From Nitrosomonas communis (GTDB lineage: Bacteria > Pseudomonadota > Gammaproteobacteria > Burkholderiales > Nitrosomonadaceae), in NCBI RefSeq assembly GCF_001007935.1, contig NZ_CP011451.1, forward strand, positions 1,550,001 through 1,614,000: a DNA stretch of 64,000 bases, read 5' to 3'. A model generated the notes under the pieces. That model was given only the letters and a program-made list of their open reading frames with translations, did not search any database and was not told the origin of the DNA. This document shows, in pieces, positions 55,300-64,000 of this stretch (position 1 is the stretch's first letter; each line of letters starts with the position of its first letter). A program made the translations under genes and the position numbers.

Positions 55300-55402
55300 A
55301 TTCCATTTCCAAATCAAGAATGACGGGAAGGCGAGCCGCAAACAGTATTAATAATACAACAAGATGAAACCGATAAAGTCAGGTTTGATTTAGAAATCGA
55401 AT
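55300..55402 (+). repeat. 103-bp palindromic MITE-like element, copy 5
   Basis: ATTCCATTTCCAAATCAAGA at the left and GATTTAGAAATCGAAT at the right, core GGAAGGCGAGCCGCAAACAG. It marks the truncation of the ferric-reductase-like gene. Confidence 0.85.
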
Positions 55403-55599
55403 AAAAGCTACCATTGGACGGGGTCGAGCGTGAACCCCCTCCAATATGAAGCTAAAATGGCAAAACTCAAAAAGATCACTTTATTGGGGAGTTACAACAT
55501 GCTTGAACAGGTCAACCATCTCAGCATTGACCAAGAAACTCCTTAACTACCTGAGCGACCGTCCTTAAAGCTAAACTCTCTTTTTGACAATACACAGAA

Positions 55600-56742
55600 T
55601 CACGCACACTTAGGCATATACCTGGCTTCAACTAAACCATTCAACTGAGAGGTAATCCATCTACGTGCGGGTATTTCCAGCAAACGATGACTCCAAATTG
55701 CGATCGGGATGACCAGGGTGATCATACAAGTAATGAGTAATAGCGATCCGGCAGCACTACTCTGCAAAGCCAAGCCAGTATAACTTTCCCAATCCTTCTG
55801 TGCGGCGAACTTAATAAGATAATGCCACATATAAATGGAGAACGAAAATACTCCGATCGTGTATAGCGGGCGCGTGGCAAGCCACTTGCATAAGAAACCC
55901 CGATCTTCCCAAGTAATTAAAACTATCACAGCCATTAAACCAATCGAGACAACATCAGTGATACCAAAGTGTAGTGCCAGCAAAAGCATAATACCTGCCG
56001 TGATCTGAATAATCGTTAACCATCTGTCAGAGACAGTAGACATCGTCTCACGCTTTAAGAACAGCATGATCCCAATCAAAAAAGCTGATGCAGCACGTAT
56101 GATAGACAAGCGAAAATTTTCATCTACATCACTACTAGTACCAAGATAAAAACAATAGAAAAGCATGGCAGTGCATGACCAAGCAAGTAAAACAAGTTTT
56201 CTGCCTCGGCCTTCCATGACGAGAAGAGCAGCAAAGCCCAGATAGCAAAAAAACTCCACACTGAGAGACCATGATGGGCGATTCCATGTCTCAAAATCAA
56301 ACATACCCCAAGCATGAATAAGGAACAGGTTAGCCATCAGTGATTCGGGGCTTCGCAAGTCATCCTCGAATACACAGCAAAATCCTCCCCCCCAACCCCA
56401 GTTAATCAGGGCTCCTGTGATAAAGAATAAGCAAACAGCTATAAGCGATACAAAATGTAATGGATATATTCGAGCAAAACGAGCAATCAGATAGTGAGTA
56501 ACCTCAGGAAAAGTACGACGCTCAGGACGTTCGATACCATAGACATAGGACAAAACGAAACCGCTGAGGATAAAGAAAAAATCTACCCAAAGGTAACCCT
56601 TTGCAAAGAAAAATGTTACCTCATCCGGATCAATCGATGGATGCAAAAAGGACCGAAAGTGAACGAGCACTACCATTAATGCTGCCCAGCCTCGTAGAGC
56701 AGTATGGGAACGAATCTCATCTTTTTTTAGTGTGTGAATCAT
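55600..56742 (-). CDS. Acyltransferase family 3 membrane protein
   Basis: A 380-residue integral membrane protein with about ten hydrophobic segments. TALRGWAALMVVLVHFRSFL holds the R/H motif of acyltransferase-3 proteins; WVDFFFILSGFVLSYVYG and FARIYPLHFVSLIAV follow, with RPSWSLSVEFFCYLGFAALL in the middle. Members O-acetylate lipopolysaccharide, exopolysaccharide, peptidoglycan or antibiotics. No polysaccharide cluster is near, so the substrate is open. Confidence 0.9.
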   Translation of the reverse strand: MIHTLKKDEIRSHTALRGWAALMVVLVHFRSFLHPSIDPDEVTFFFAKGYLWVDFFFILSGFVLSYVYGIERPERRTFPEVTHYLIARFARIYPLHFVSLIAVCLFFITGALINWGWGGGFCCVFEDDLRSPESLMANLFLIHAWGMFDFETWNRPSWSLSVEFFCYLGFAALLVMEGRGRKLVLLAWSCTAMLFYCFYLGTSSDVDENFRLSIIRAASAFLIGIMLFLKRETMSTVSDRWLTIIQITAGIMLLLALHFGITDVVSIGLMAVIVLITWEDRGFLCKWLATRPLYTIGVFSFSIYMWHYLIKFAAQKDWESYTGLALQSSAAGSLLLITCMITLVIPIAIWSHRLLEIPARRWITSQLNGLVEARYMPKCA

Positions 56743-57716
56743 AAAAAATTCTCTCCAGTGGCGATACCTCTTGTTACTATGAAGTGAGGTTTCGGTCTGC
56801 TTTAAAATGTATTAATTACGGTTTGATTTGACAGTCACCAAGTTGAGCGGCTATCTGCCGGATTGAATCTAATTTCAGTATTTTTATGTGAAATCAGGTA
56901 AAAAAATAAAATTTTTAAGCTATAGCCAAGTGGAGAAGCTCTCTACCAAAATGGCTGTACTATGAACAATGGCTCTCTCACTTTATCGCTTCCATGATCA
57001 TCAATATCAAGCTCCTCGAAAGTACTTACGCCAATTTTAAAGTCATCATTCGAAAAGAAGACATCAGCACTGCTAATGATGCAATAGCCTTACTAGAATC
57101 GTTATCCATGTGATCCGCAGCTTTGTATCCATTAATACAGCGATTATCGCCACATAGGAAGAATCACTTATTCCTCTAATACAACTATAAAGAAAGCGGG
57201 TGGTGCTCCCAATACGGGTATGCGAATTGTTACTCACCCATAAAGTATTGGCTAACTTTAGCGAAATCGTTAATCAAACGAGAAGTACAAAAATGGTCTG
57301 CGATCAATTAAGTTACCTCCTTCTAAAGTAAAGGTAATATAACTATTTAATTCTCAGCATAGCGTTATTGAAAAGTCGGATTCGGATAAATTAATCCATA
57401 TTTAATCACATGATAATGTGACAAATATTAGTAGATCTATCTCTATCCATTTGGGATATACTTATATTAACTTTATAAATAATTAATTGATAGGAAGATT
57501 TCGACTTGAAGATTAACTGTTCATTAAAATTATGCTAATTTTCCGAGACAATTACCGTAAATATAGAATTTTCGCGATGCTTAAAATGATTTAACTTCCT
57601 TCACAGCCAAGAACAATTTAATTATCTTATTATTTTCTAATGTAATTAGCCCCTCCACTTATGCAGATAACAAGCTCATCAATAAACGAGACAAATGAGA
57701 TCACCATTAGTTCCCG
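56743..57716. other. Long AT-rich stretch without a gene
   Basis: Nearly 1 kb. No ORF of supportable length, no recognised repeat. Part of it serves as promoter region for the acyltransferase gene. Confidence 0.5.
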
Positions 57717-58172
57717 TTAACGAAAATCTTTTTCATCATCAGAAGTGATTACACTATTATCATCTTTTTTTTGCTGATCAGTCGTCTTTGGGCGTTCCGA
57801 GCGCACGCGATCGGGCATTATGTTAAATAATTGATTAAAGTTCATATTATCCCCAGTATTTAAAACGTTATCAGTATCACTGCCAAATGATTGTGGAGAT
57901 CTGTGATCAATAGCGTCTTGAGTGGGAAAGGAAAGCGAAGTTTGCTGGGAAGTTGTCTGATTGCTGTTTTGAGAAAATAGAATACTAAGCGCCATACCGG
58001 TTATGCTAAGTATAAATAAATAATTAATACCTTTCTGTAGCTGCTGTTTAGATTTACGGCTATTCTGATTATTGATTGAAAGCATCTTCAACAAACTAAC
58101 CGCTATGACCAGAATCAATCCAGTCAATACCCAGATATTATCCAGATAATTCCAGAAATTAAAAGTTTCCAT
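57717..58172 (-). CDS. Small membrane protein with polar C-terminal tail, unknown function
   Basis: A 151-residue protein. Two hydrophobic helices (NIWVLTGLILVIAVSLLKML about residues 12-31; GINYLFILSITGMALSILFS about 48-67) are followed by a Gln/Ser/Asp/Asn-rich, probably disordered tail ending SDDEKDFR. I know no family. The frame is well formed. It lies between the division cluster and the acyltransferase gene and is transcribed in the same direction as ftsZ. Confidence 0.6.
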   Translation of the reverse strand: METFNFWNYLDNIWVLTGLILVIAVSLLKMLSINNQNSRKSKQQLQKGINYLFILSITGMALSILFSQNSNQTTSQQTSLSFPTQDAIDHRSPQSFGSDTDNVLNTGDNMNFNQLFNIMPDRVRSERPKTTDQQKKDDNSVITSDDEKDFR

Positions 58173-58546
58173 TTACTGCCACCTCTTCATCTCATCGCCC
58201 GATTTTGTCTGGCTAAAGCACAATTACCATAGAGCAAAAAATTCCCTATCTTTTAAAGAGAGCTCTGTATAGCTGGCTTTTTGGGTAAGTGAGTATTCTA
58301 AATAATTGATTTTATGTGTCACACACATAGAGCAAAATTTTAAAAGCACAGTTATGCAGAACTCTCAAACATATTCCGATCCAGGATCGGACAATAATTC
58401 ACTTATCTTCAGAAAAATTATCCAGCACGAAGAACGGTCATTTCTTGTTATATTGGATAAAACTTAAGAGGAAAAGTTTGACAAGATTTTGTATAGAGCA
58501 ACTAAACTCAGCTATCAGCTCATGTATCAGTTCAGTTAGCCATGTT
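58173..58546. other. Intergenic, no gene seen
   Basis: AT-rich spacer; the promoter of the small membrane protein gene should be at its left edge. Confidence 0.4.
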
Positions 58547-58649
58547 ATTCCATTTCTAAATCAAAGCTGACTTTGCCAGCTTCACCTTGCCGTATTGTTG
58601 ATGCTGTCTACGGCTCCTCTTCACATCATTTTTGATTTAGAAATGGAGT
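58547..58649 (-). repeat. 103-bp palindromic MITE-like element, copy 6, inverted
   Basis: ATTCCATTTCTAAATCAAAG at the left and TTTTTGATTTAGAAATGGAG at the right; core CCAGCTTCACCTTGCCGTAT in the inverted orientation. It lies just beyond the ftsZ terminator, where other betaproteobacteria often have lpxC. Confidence 0.87.
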
Positions 58650-58682
58650 TATTAAGCCGGATAAATTAATGTGCCAATAACA

Positions 58683-58716
58683 ATACTGCCCCTACTGTAA
58701 TCGGTAGGGGCAGTAT
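58683..58716 (-). terminator. Terminator of the division cluster after ftsZ
   Basis: ATACTGCCCCTAC, loop TGTAATCG, GTAGGGGCAGTAT: a perfect 13-base stem, followed on the minus strand by TGTTATTGG. It lies about 80 bp past the ftsZ stop. Confidence 0.82.
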
Positions 58717-58794
58717 AACATGCGTTTAGGAGCTACCAATCAAGAATCAGATTACCAGATTTCTTCCAAGATATTATTGTCTTAAAGCTAATTT

Positions 58795-59943
58795 CTAATC
58801 TGCCTGTCTTCTCAGGAATGCCGGAATATCCATCGGGTCGACACCTGATTGCTGCATTGCTGCTACCGTGGCACTGCTTCTCCTTCCTGTACGCATCACA
58901 GCTGGTTCCTCAAACTGCATAGTGGAGGCTCTATCATCTGTTCCGGTACGGGTATGGATAACGGTAAGGGGTCGGGTTTGGGTTTGAGTAACGCTTCCCA
59001 ACCCAGTGGCAACGAGCGTTACACGTAAGTCATCGTTCATTCCTTCATCGATGACTGTTCCAACTATAACGGTCGCATCTTCAGCTGTCAGCTCTTTAAC
59101 CGTATTCATTACTTCATGTACTTCGCGCATTTTCATGCCTGAGTTGGCAGTAATATTTACTAAAACGCCGCGCGCACCTGATAGTGTTATTTCCTCAAGT
59201 AGTGGACTAGCCACTGCCTGCTCTGCTGCCATACGTGCACGATCGACCCCACTTGCCACAGCTGAGCCCATCATGGCCATACCCATTTCTGACATGACGG
59301 TTTTAACGTCAGCAAAATCGACATTGACAAGCCCGGGACAATTAATCACTTCAGCAATACCCGCTACTGCGCCGTATAGCACGTCATTGGCTGCTTTGAA
59401 CGCGTCCAGCATACTGATATCGTTACCCAGCACCATCATCAGCTTATCATTGGGAATGACAATTAAAGAATCAACATGCTGTGCCAGGGCTTCCATACCA
59501 GCTTGGGCTGTTTTCAGACGTTTTCCTTCAAATGAGAAAGGTTTGCTGACCACAGCAACAGTAAGGATACCCATTTCCTTGGCTATTTGTGCTACCACGG
59601 GTGCAGCCCCTGTTCCGGTACCACCACCCATACCGGCTGTTATAAATAGCATATCAGCGCCTTGAATCAATTCTGCAATGCGATCTCGATCTTCCAAAGC
59701 AGCTTCACGCCCAACTTCCGGATTGGCACCTGCTCCCAATCCTCTCGTAATACCCCCACCGAGCTGAAGCAAGGTGGGTGCACGGTTTGCTTTGAGTGCC
59801 TGCGCATCGGTATTAATACAAATAAATTCAACCCCTTTTGTTTCATTCTGGATCATATGATCGACTGCATTGCCACCACATCCTCCCACACCGATTACTT
59901 TTATGATGGCTTCCTGACTATCGGTATTCATGATTTCAAACAT
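58795..59943 (-). CDS. ftsZ: Cell division protein FtsZ
   Basis: A 382-residue tubulin-like GTPase that assembles the division ring. IKVIGVGGCGGNAVDHMI opens the GTP-binding domain; GGGTGTGAAPVVAQIAKE is the tubulin signature; NVDFADVKTVM carries the T7 catalytic aspartates. The C-terminal peptide DPMDIPAFLRRQAD binds FtsA and other partners. AGGAGA lies seven bases before ATG 59943. Last gene of the cluster; a perfect hairpin follows. Confidence 0.98.
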   Translation of the reverse strand: MFEIMNTDSQEAIIKVIGVGGCGGNAVDHMIQNETKGVEFICINTDAQALKANRAPTLLQLGGGITRGLGAGANPEVGREAALEDRDRIAELIQGADMLFITAGMGGGTGTGAAPVVAQIAKEMGILTVAVVSKPFSFEGKRLKTAQAGMEALAQHVDSLIVIPNDKLMMVLGNDISMLDAFKAANDVLYGAVAGIAEVINCPGLVNVDFADVKTVMSEMGMAMMGSAVASGVDRARMAAEQAVASPLLEEITLSGARGVLVNITANSGMKMREVHEVMNTVKELTAEDATVIVGTVIDEGMNDDLRVTLVATGLGSVTQTQTRPLTVIHTRTGTDDRASTMQFEEPAVMRTGRRSSATVAAMQQSGVDPMDIPAFLRRQAD

Positions 59944-60014
59944 GATGCTTCTCCTTTTAGCATGTTAAATTTTAGATAACTTCGTTTTAATGCGCTGTGT
60001 TGACAACGCTATAC

Positions 60015-61253
60015 TCAAAAATTCTTCTGAAACCAATTTTTCATTCTTGCGAAGACCTGCTTAGCTGATCCCCCTTGTAAATGGCTGTGCTGATGGAGCC
60101 GATGCTCCTCCATACCAGCCATAATTAAACCAATACTTGTGGAAAATCTGGGAGTTCGAACAACTTCCTCCAGACTGCCTTTATACTGAGGTATCCCTAG
60201 ACGTACAGGCATATGAAATATTTCTTCGCCCAGTTCTACCATTCCCTGCAAAGAGCTACTCCCACCGGTAATAACAATTCCGGATGAAAGCAGCTGTTCA
60301 AAACCGCTACGTCGTAATTCAGCTTGTATCAATAAATAAAGCTCTTCTACACGTGGCTCAATAACTTCTGCGAGCGTTTGCCTAGAAAGCTGGCGTGCTC
60401 CTCGATTACCTACGTCCGGCACTTCCACCGCTTCACGCACGTCAGCTAACGTGCGTAAGGCACATCCATAACGACACTTGATGTCTTCCGCATCTTTGGT
60501 CGGTGTGCGTAGCGCCATGGCAATATCATTCGTGATTTGATCGCCGGCAATCGGAATCACTGCAGTATGGCGAATTGCCCCATTAGTAAATACTGCGATA
60601 TCAGTTGTTCCTCCGCCGATATCAACCAGACACACACCCAAATCCTTTTCATCCTCAGATAAAACGGCAATGGCCGAAGCGAGTGGTTGCAGAATCAAAT
60701 CGCGAACTTCCAAACCACAACGATGAACACATTTAATAATATTTTGCGCAGCTGATACTGCGCCAGTCACGATATGCACCTTTACTTCAAGCCGTATTCC
60801 ACTCATACCAATAGGTTCTCGCACATCTTCCTGCCCATCGACAATAAATTCCTGATTAAGGATATGCAGGATCTGTTGATCAGCTGGGATATTGACCGCT
60901 TTGGCGGTTTCCATCACTTTCTCCACATCCAGTGCCGATACTTCTTTATCCTTGATTGCAACCATCCCGTGTGAATTGAACCCTCGAATATGACTGCCTG
61001 CAATGCCGGTATAAACTTCACTTACCTTACAGTCTGCCATCAACTCAACTTCTTCGAGTGCTCGCTGGATCGCGGTAACCGTTGTTTCAATGTTAACCAC
61101 AACGCCTTTCTTCAATCCACGTGAGGGATGACTCCCCAAGCCAATAATCTCAAAACCACCCTCAGGTTTTATTTCAGCAACAATGGCCATAATCTTTGAA
61201 GTGCCTATATCCAGACCAACGATCAGGTCTCTGCCTTCTTTGGCTTTATTCAT
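60015..61253 (-). CDS. ftsA: Cell division protein FtsA
   Basis: A 412-residue actin-like ATPase that anchors FtsZ filaments to the inner membrane. LIVGLDIGTSKIMAIVAEI is the phosphate-1 loop, VCLVDIGGGTTDIAVFTNG phosphate-2, and VITGGSSSLQGMVELGEEIF the adenosine motif. The C-terminal amphipathic helix (VFARMKNWFQKNF) is present. AGGAGG stands before the ATG. Located between ftsQ (19 bp) and ftsZ (71 bp). Confidence 0.97.
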   Translation of the reverse strand: MNKAKEGRDLIVGLDIGTSKIMAIVAEIKPEGGFEIIGLGSHPSRGLKKGVVVNIETTVTAIQRALEEVELMADCKVSEVYTGIAGSHIRGFNSHGMVAIKDKEVSALDVEKVMETAKAVNIPADQQILHILNQEFIVDGQEDVREPIGMSGIRLEVKVHIVTGAVSAAQNIIKCVHRCGLEVRDLILQPLASAIAVLSEDEKDLGVCLVDIGGGTTDIAVFTNGAIRHTAVIPIAGDQITNDIAMALRTPTKDAEDIKCRYGCALRTLADVREAVEVPDVGNRGARQLSRQTLAEVIEPRVEELYLLIQAELRRSGFEQLLSSGIVITGGSSSLQGMVELGEEIFHMPVRLGIPQYKGSLEEVVRTPRFSTSIGLIMAGMEEHRLHQHSHLQGGSAKQVFARMKNWFQKNF

Positions 61254-61272
61254 TTAACATTCCTCCCTGATT

Positions 61273-62049
61273 TCACAACTTCTTGCCGGTACCGGTCTTA
61301 CGCGAAACCTGTGGCATTGCCTCAGACAGCCGTATGGCAAACCCATTAGGATAACGCAAATCCACATATTCCAGAGGAATTGACTGATTCATGTTTACGA
61401 TACTTTGGCTATAAACCGAAATATAACGCCTCAGTCGAGTTTCAATTTTTTCACGACCCAGTTTTAATAATGTTCCATTTTCCAGACGAACAAGCCAAGC
61501 ATGCCGTGGCGATAACGTAATTTCTGCAACACTTTGTTTGATTGGCTCTAATAATTTGTTAAAAACCTTATATTGATCAATAATCACGGATACGCTTTCT
61601 TCACTAGGGCCGGTAAAAACCGGCAATATTTCGTCAGTCGGGGCACGAAATATTTCTCCTTGCCTATTCACTAGCGCCGTATCGCCCCAGTACGCAAATG
61701 CGCTATGTTCTTCCAACATCACTTTCAATCCTGATGGCCAGGTACGCTGAACCTTTGCTGATCGCACCCATGGCAAACTTTTAAATGTTTCGCGTAATGC
61801 ATCCAAATTAACAGTAAAAAAATTTCCTCTCACTTCATTCCGAGCAATACTTTCAATCTCTTGGCGGGTGATATACCGTAGCTTAGTATTTTCCAATTGA
61901 TTGGTACTCATTCCTTCCACACTTATTTCCTTTAGTACAAACAAGGGTAATTTTATCACCCTTGAACCAAGCACATAAATTGCAGCCAATATCACGCCTA
62001 TAAACATCATGTTGGCAAATAGATTCAGCATTCGATAATTATTCCACAT
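61273..62049 (-). CDS. ftsQ: Cell division protein FtsQ
   Basis: A 258-residue bitopic inner-membrane protein of the divisome. One N-terminal transmembrane helix (MLNLFANMMFIGVILAAIYV) is followed by the POTRA domain (PLFVLKEISVEGMSTNQ) and the FtsQ beta domain (LPWVRSAKVQRTWPSGLKVM, ending IPLEYVDLRYPNGFAIRL). It links FtsA-side early proteins with FtsB/FtsL. The start overlaps the ddlB end by 11 bp. Confidence 0.95.
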   Translation of the reverse strand: MWNNYRMLNLFANMMFIGVILAAIYVLGSRVIKLPLFVLKEISVEGMSTNQLENTKLRYITRQEIESIARNEVRGNFFTVNLDALRETFKSLPWVRSAKVQRTWPSGLKVMLEEHSAFAYWGDTALVNRQGEIFRAPTDEILPVFTGPSEESVSVIIDQYKVFNKLLEPIKQSVAEITLSPRHAWLVRLENGTLLKLGREKIETRLRRYISVYSQSIVNMNQSIPLEYVDLRYPNGFAIRLSEAMPQVSRKTGTGKKL

Positions 62050-62956
62050 AGGACAATGCCAAAATTTTTACGACTAACTCTTCAAAAGGAATACCTGCAA
62101 CTTTCGCAGCCATCGGAACAAGGCTATGATCAGTCATGCCTGGGGATGTATTCGTTTCAAGAAAGTAAGGCTGATCATTTTTATCCAAGATCAAATCTAC
62201 CCTGCTCCATCCTGCGCACCCTAAAATTCTGTGTGCCTGTAAAGCCTGCGCCTGTAACTGGCGACTCAGTTCATCCGGCAGCCCGCTTGGACAAAAATAA
62301 CGGGTATCATTTGCAACATACTTTGCATGATAATCGTACAGTTCTCCGGTCACTTCTATACGAACCAGTGGCAACGGTGTCTCACCCAGAATAGCGGCAG
62401 TTAATTCCTTACCCTCAATAAATTGCTCTGCCAATACAATCGAATCATGCTGTGCTGCTAACTGATAAGCATTTGAAAAGTCTTTCTTTGACTCAATCTT
62501 ACTAAGGCCTATTGTTGAGCCTTCGCGTGCAGGCTTAATGATCAAAGGTAAATCGAGATAAGCTGCCACTTCATCAAAATCACTTTGGGCATCGATGATA
62601 AGGTAACGGGGTGTACTAATGCCCACGGCCTGCCAGATTAGTTTAGTACGCCATTTATCCATTGCCAGAGCGCTCGCAAGAACACCACTGCCAGTATAAG
62701 GCAACCCCATCAGTTCCAAAGCCCCCTGGACTGAACCATCTTCTCCATAACGGCCATGCAATGCGATGAATGCCCGATTGAACCCTTGTTGCTGTAGCGT
62801 CTCCATGGGCTGATGAGCCGGATCAAAAGGATAGGCATCCACCCCTTCACTTAGCAGCGCCTCAAGTACTGCCGCGCCACTTTTAAGTGAAATTTCACGC
62901 TCTGCTGAACGCCCACCTAGCAGTACTGCAACTTTTCCGTAGTCAGGCACACGCAT
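62039..62956 (-). CDS. ddlB: D-alanine--D-alanine ligase
   Basis: An ATP-grasp ligase of about 305 residues that makes the D-Ala-D-Ala dipeptide of peptidoglycan. [20 protein letters not shown] is the opening, [20 protein letters not shown] the substrate loop, [18 protein letters not shown] the ATP site, and [20 protein letters not shown] the metal-binding end. Start at 62956 (MRVPDYG) fits relatives; the frame reaches to 62980. It overlaps the murB end by a few bases, as usual in this cluster. Confidence 0.95.
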   Translation of the reverse strand: MRVPDYGKVAVLLGGRSAEREISLKSGAAVLEALLSEGVDAYPFDPAHQPMETLQQQGFNRAFIALHGRYGEDGSVQGALELMGLPYTGSGVLASALAMDKWRTKLIWQAVGISTPRYLIIDAQSDFDEVAAYLDLPLIIKPAREGSTIGLSKIESKKDFSNAYQLAAQHDSIVLAEQFIEGKELTAAILGETPLPLVRIEVTGELYDYHAKYVANDTRYFCPSGLPDELSRQLQAQALQAHRILGCAGWSRVDLILDKNDQPYFLETNTSPGMTDHSLVPMAAKVAGIPFEELVVKILALSYVE

Positions 62957-63998
62957 TACTCTCATCCCTGGCATCGCCAATAATCCTAACCTCCTGAATC
63001 AAATCAATTCCTGTTTTTTCCTTCACGGTGTTGCGTATCATGGAAATAATTGCCTCGATATCCGCAGCAGTAGCACCCTCGTCATTGACGATAAAGTTAG
63101 CATGCTTGCTTGAAACGACTGCTCCACCTACACGATAGCCCTTGAGACCCGATGCTTCAATCAGGCGCGCCGCATAGTCGCCAGTCGGGTTACGGAAAAC
63201 CGAACCTGCATTAGGAAAACTCAGTGGTTGACTACTAATACGCGCTGCTAATAATGCTTTGATTTTTTGTCGGGAATCGTCATGATTACCTTGGTGTAAT
63301 TTGAACCACCCGCCGACAAACCATTCTTCATTGTCGATGCTATCGGATGCTTGTTGCAAAGCGATATGCCGGTACCCGACGAGATAATCCTCTGGGTTGC
63401 GTTCATGCAGCTTACCTACTCGATCAACTGTTTTGACCTTCTCTACAATTTCCCAAGTTTCTGCCCCATAACATCCGGCATTCATTGCTAAGGCTCCCCC
63501 TATCGTCCCTGGAATTCCAGCCAGAAATTCGGCACCAGCCAAATGATGTAAAGCTGCAAAACGTGCCAGCTTGGCACAAGGTACTCCCGCCTCAGCGTAA
63601 ATTAAGCCACCTGCTTCATCTTGTTTGATCAGCAGTAAAGCATTGAGCCGAGCATGCAATACCACGACTACACCGCGAAGCCCTCCGTCACGCACCAGCA
63701 AATTGCTCCCTAACCCAATCATATGAACCGGCTCGGTTCTCGGTAAATGGTGTAAAAAAAAGGCAAGATCTTGCAGATCAGCCGGTAAGTAAAAATAATC
63801 TGCCACACCTCCAGCACGCCAGGAAACGTGCTTTCTCATTGGCTCATGCATGCGTAGCTCACCCCGTAGCAAACGGGTATCGATCACTCCAATAAAATCA
63901 TCCTGCTCTGAAATGCTCATAACAGTCACATGCGGCCGAGATACCGCTCGACTAGATTTTGGATGGCGTGATATCAGTGTACTCATAGCTTCATTCAC
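62943..63998 (-). CDS. murB: UDP-N-acetylenolpyruvoylglucosamine reductase
   Basis: An FAD enzyme of up to 351 residues that reduces the enolpyruvyl group in UDP-MurNAc synthesis. [20 protein letters not shown] and [20 protein letters not shown] bind [23 protein letters not shown], and further on [11 protein letters not shown] with the catalytic serine, are family marks. The end [18 protein letters not shown] is typical. The start is GTG 63998 or more likely ATG 63986, so the gene is complete at the window edge; murC would be expected next. Confidence 0.95.
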   Translation of the reverse strand: MNEAMSTLISRHPKSSRAVSRPHVTVMSISEQDDFIGVIDTRLLRGELRMHEPMRKHVSWRAGGVADYFYLPADLQDLAFFLHHLPRTEPVHMIGLGSNLLVRDGGLRGVVVVLHARLNALLLIKQDEAGGLIYAEAGVPCAKLARFAALHHLAGAEFLAGIPGTIGGALAMNAGCYGAETWEIVEKVKTVDRVGKLHERNPEDYLVGYRHIALQQASDSIDNEEWFVGGWFKLHQGNHDDSRQKIKALLAARISSQPLSFPNAGSVFRNPTGDYAARLIEASGLKGYRVGGAVVSSKHANFIVNDEGATAADIEAIISMIRNTVKEKTGIDLIQEVRIIGDARDESNACA

Positions 63999-64000
63999 CG

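Noticed and set aside
59006..59665. 219-codon plus-strand ORF
   Set aside because: Lies wholly antisense to ftsZ, has no motif, and is Ser/Thr/Pro-rich as expected for a shadow frame.
1..64000. tRNA or rRNA genes
   Set aside because: No cloverleaf with a T-loop GTTCGAATC-type motif in proper context and no rRNA-like sequence were found by eye; a covariance-model search would settle it.

Overview
The window looks like a chromosomal segment of a betaproteobacterium. The support is the 3' end of a division and cell-wall cluster in the order murB-ddlB-ftsQ-ftsA-ftsZ, the EarP / elongation factor P pair with Arg32 in EF-P, and a gnd-zwf operon. A Nitrosomonas-type ammonia oxidiser is my best guess from recall of similar proteins and of repeat-rich genomes; no ammonia-oxidation gene is present to prove it. 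No tRNA, rRNA or CRISPR array was recognised.

Layout. From 1 to 7.5 kb lies an accessory graveyard. It holds an IS3 transposase split by an intact IS5 element, an IS630 scrap, a striking protein of 51-residue tandem repeats (2369-3196), a second IS5-type element that truncates a persulfide-dioxygenase-like gene, a decayed prophage lysis module, and an IS982 tail. From 7.7 to 10.7 kb are an erythromycin-esterase-like enzyme with its decayed phosphoribosyltransferase partner and a DUF2267 protein. From 11.7 to 14.2 kb are a membrane protein and a frameshifted ISAzo13 transposase. From 14.8 to 19.9 kb are ordinary genes: an Mth938-like protein, a methyltransferase, a MazG-like enzyme, a TIGR03862-type flavoprotein and an aromatic amino acid ammonia-lyase with an unusual Val-Ser-Gly cofactor triad. 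From 19.9 to 26 kb there are mostly remnants (DUF6398 scraps, IS630, a DNA methylase tail, a dead toxin-antitoxin pair), plus HU, a DUF3597 protein and an outer-membrane protein.

From 26.4 to 34.5 kb lie a phosphatase, a Bax-inhibitor-1 protein and a run of membrane or exported proteins: DUF1264, a Ser/Gly-rich protein, a double PRC-barrel protein and a Kazal-domain protein. Two of these share an upstream palindrome. From 35 to 47.4 kb are housekeeping functions: an M32 carboxypeptidase, zwf and gnd (M32 and gnd have near-identical promoter elements), an MsrB-type reductase, an IS630 element, a CorC/HlyC-type transporter, a glycosyltransferase, an amino acid permease and a lipoprotein-like Pcm. 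From 48 to 57 kb are a methyltransferase, efp/earP, a GNAT enzyme, an exonuclease-GIY-YIG fusion, a decayed ferric-reductase-like gene and an acyltransferase. From 58.8 kb to the end is the division cluster, all on the minus strand.

Dispersed repeats are the most distinctive trait. There are six copies of a palindromic element (five exactly 103 bp) with roughly 24-bp terminal inverted repeats. There are five remnants of the 3' end of a RAYT-like transposase gene and four copies of a further repeat. The best candidates for undescribed biology are the 51-residue repeat protein, the 103-bp element family, the Val-Ser-Gly ammonia-lyase, and the two shared regulatory elements.
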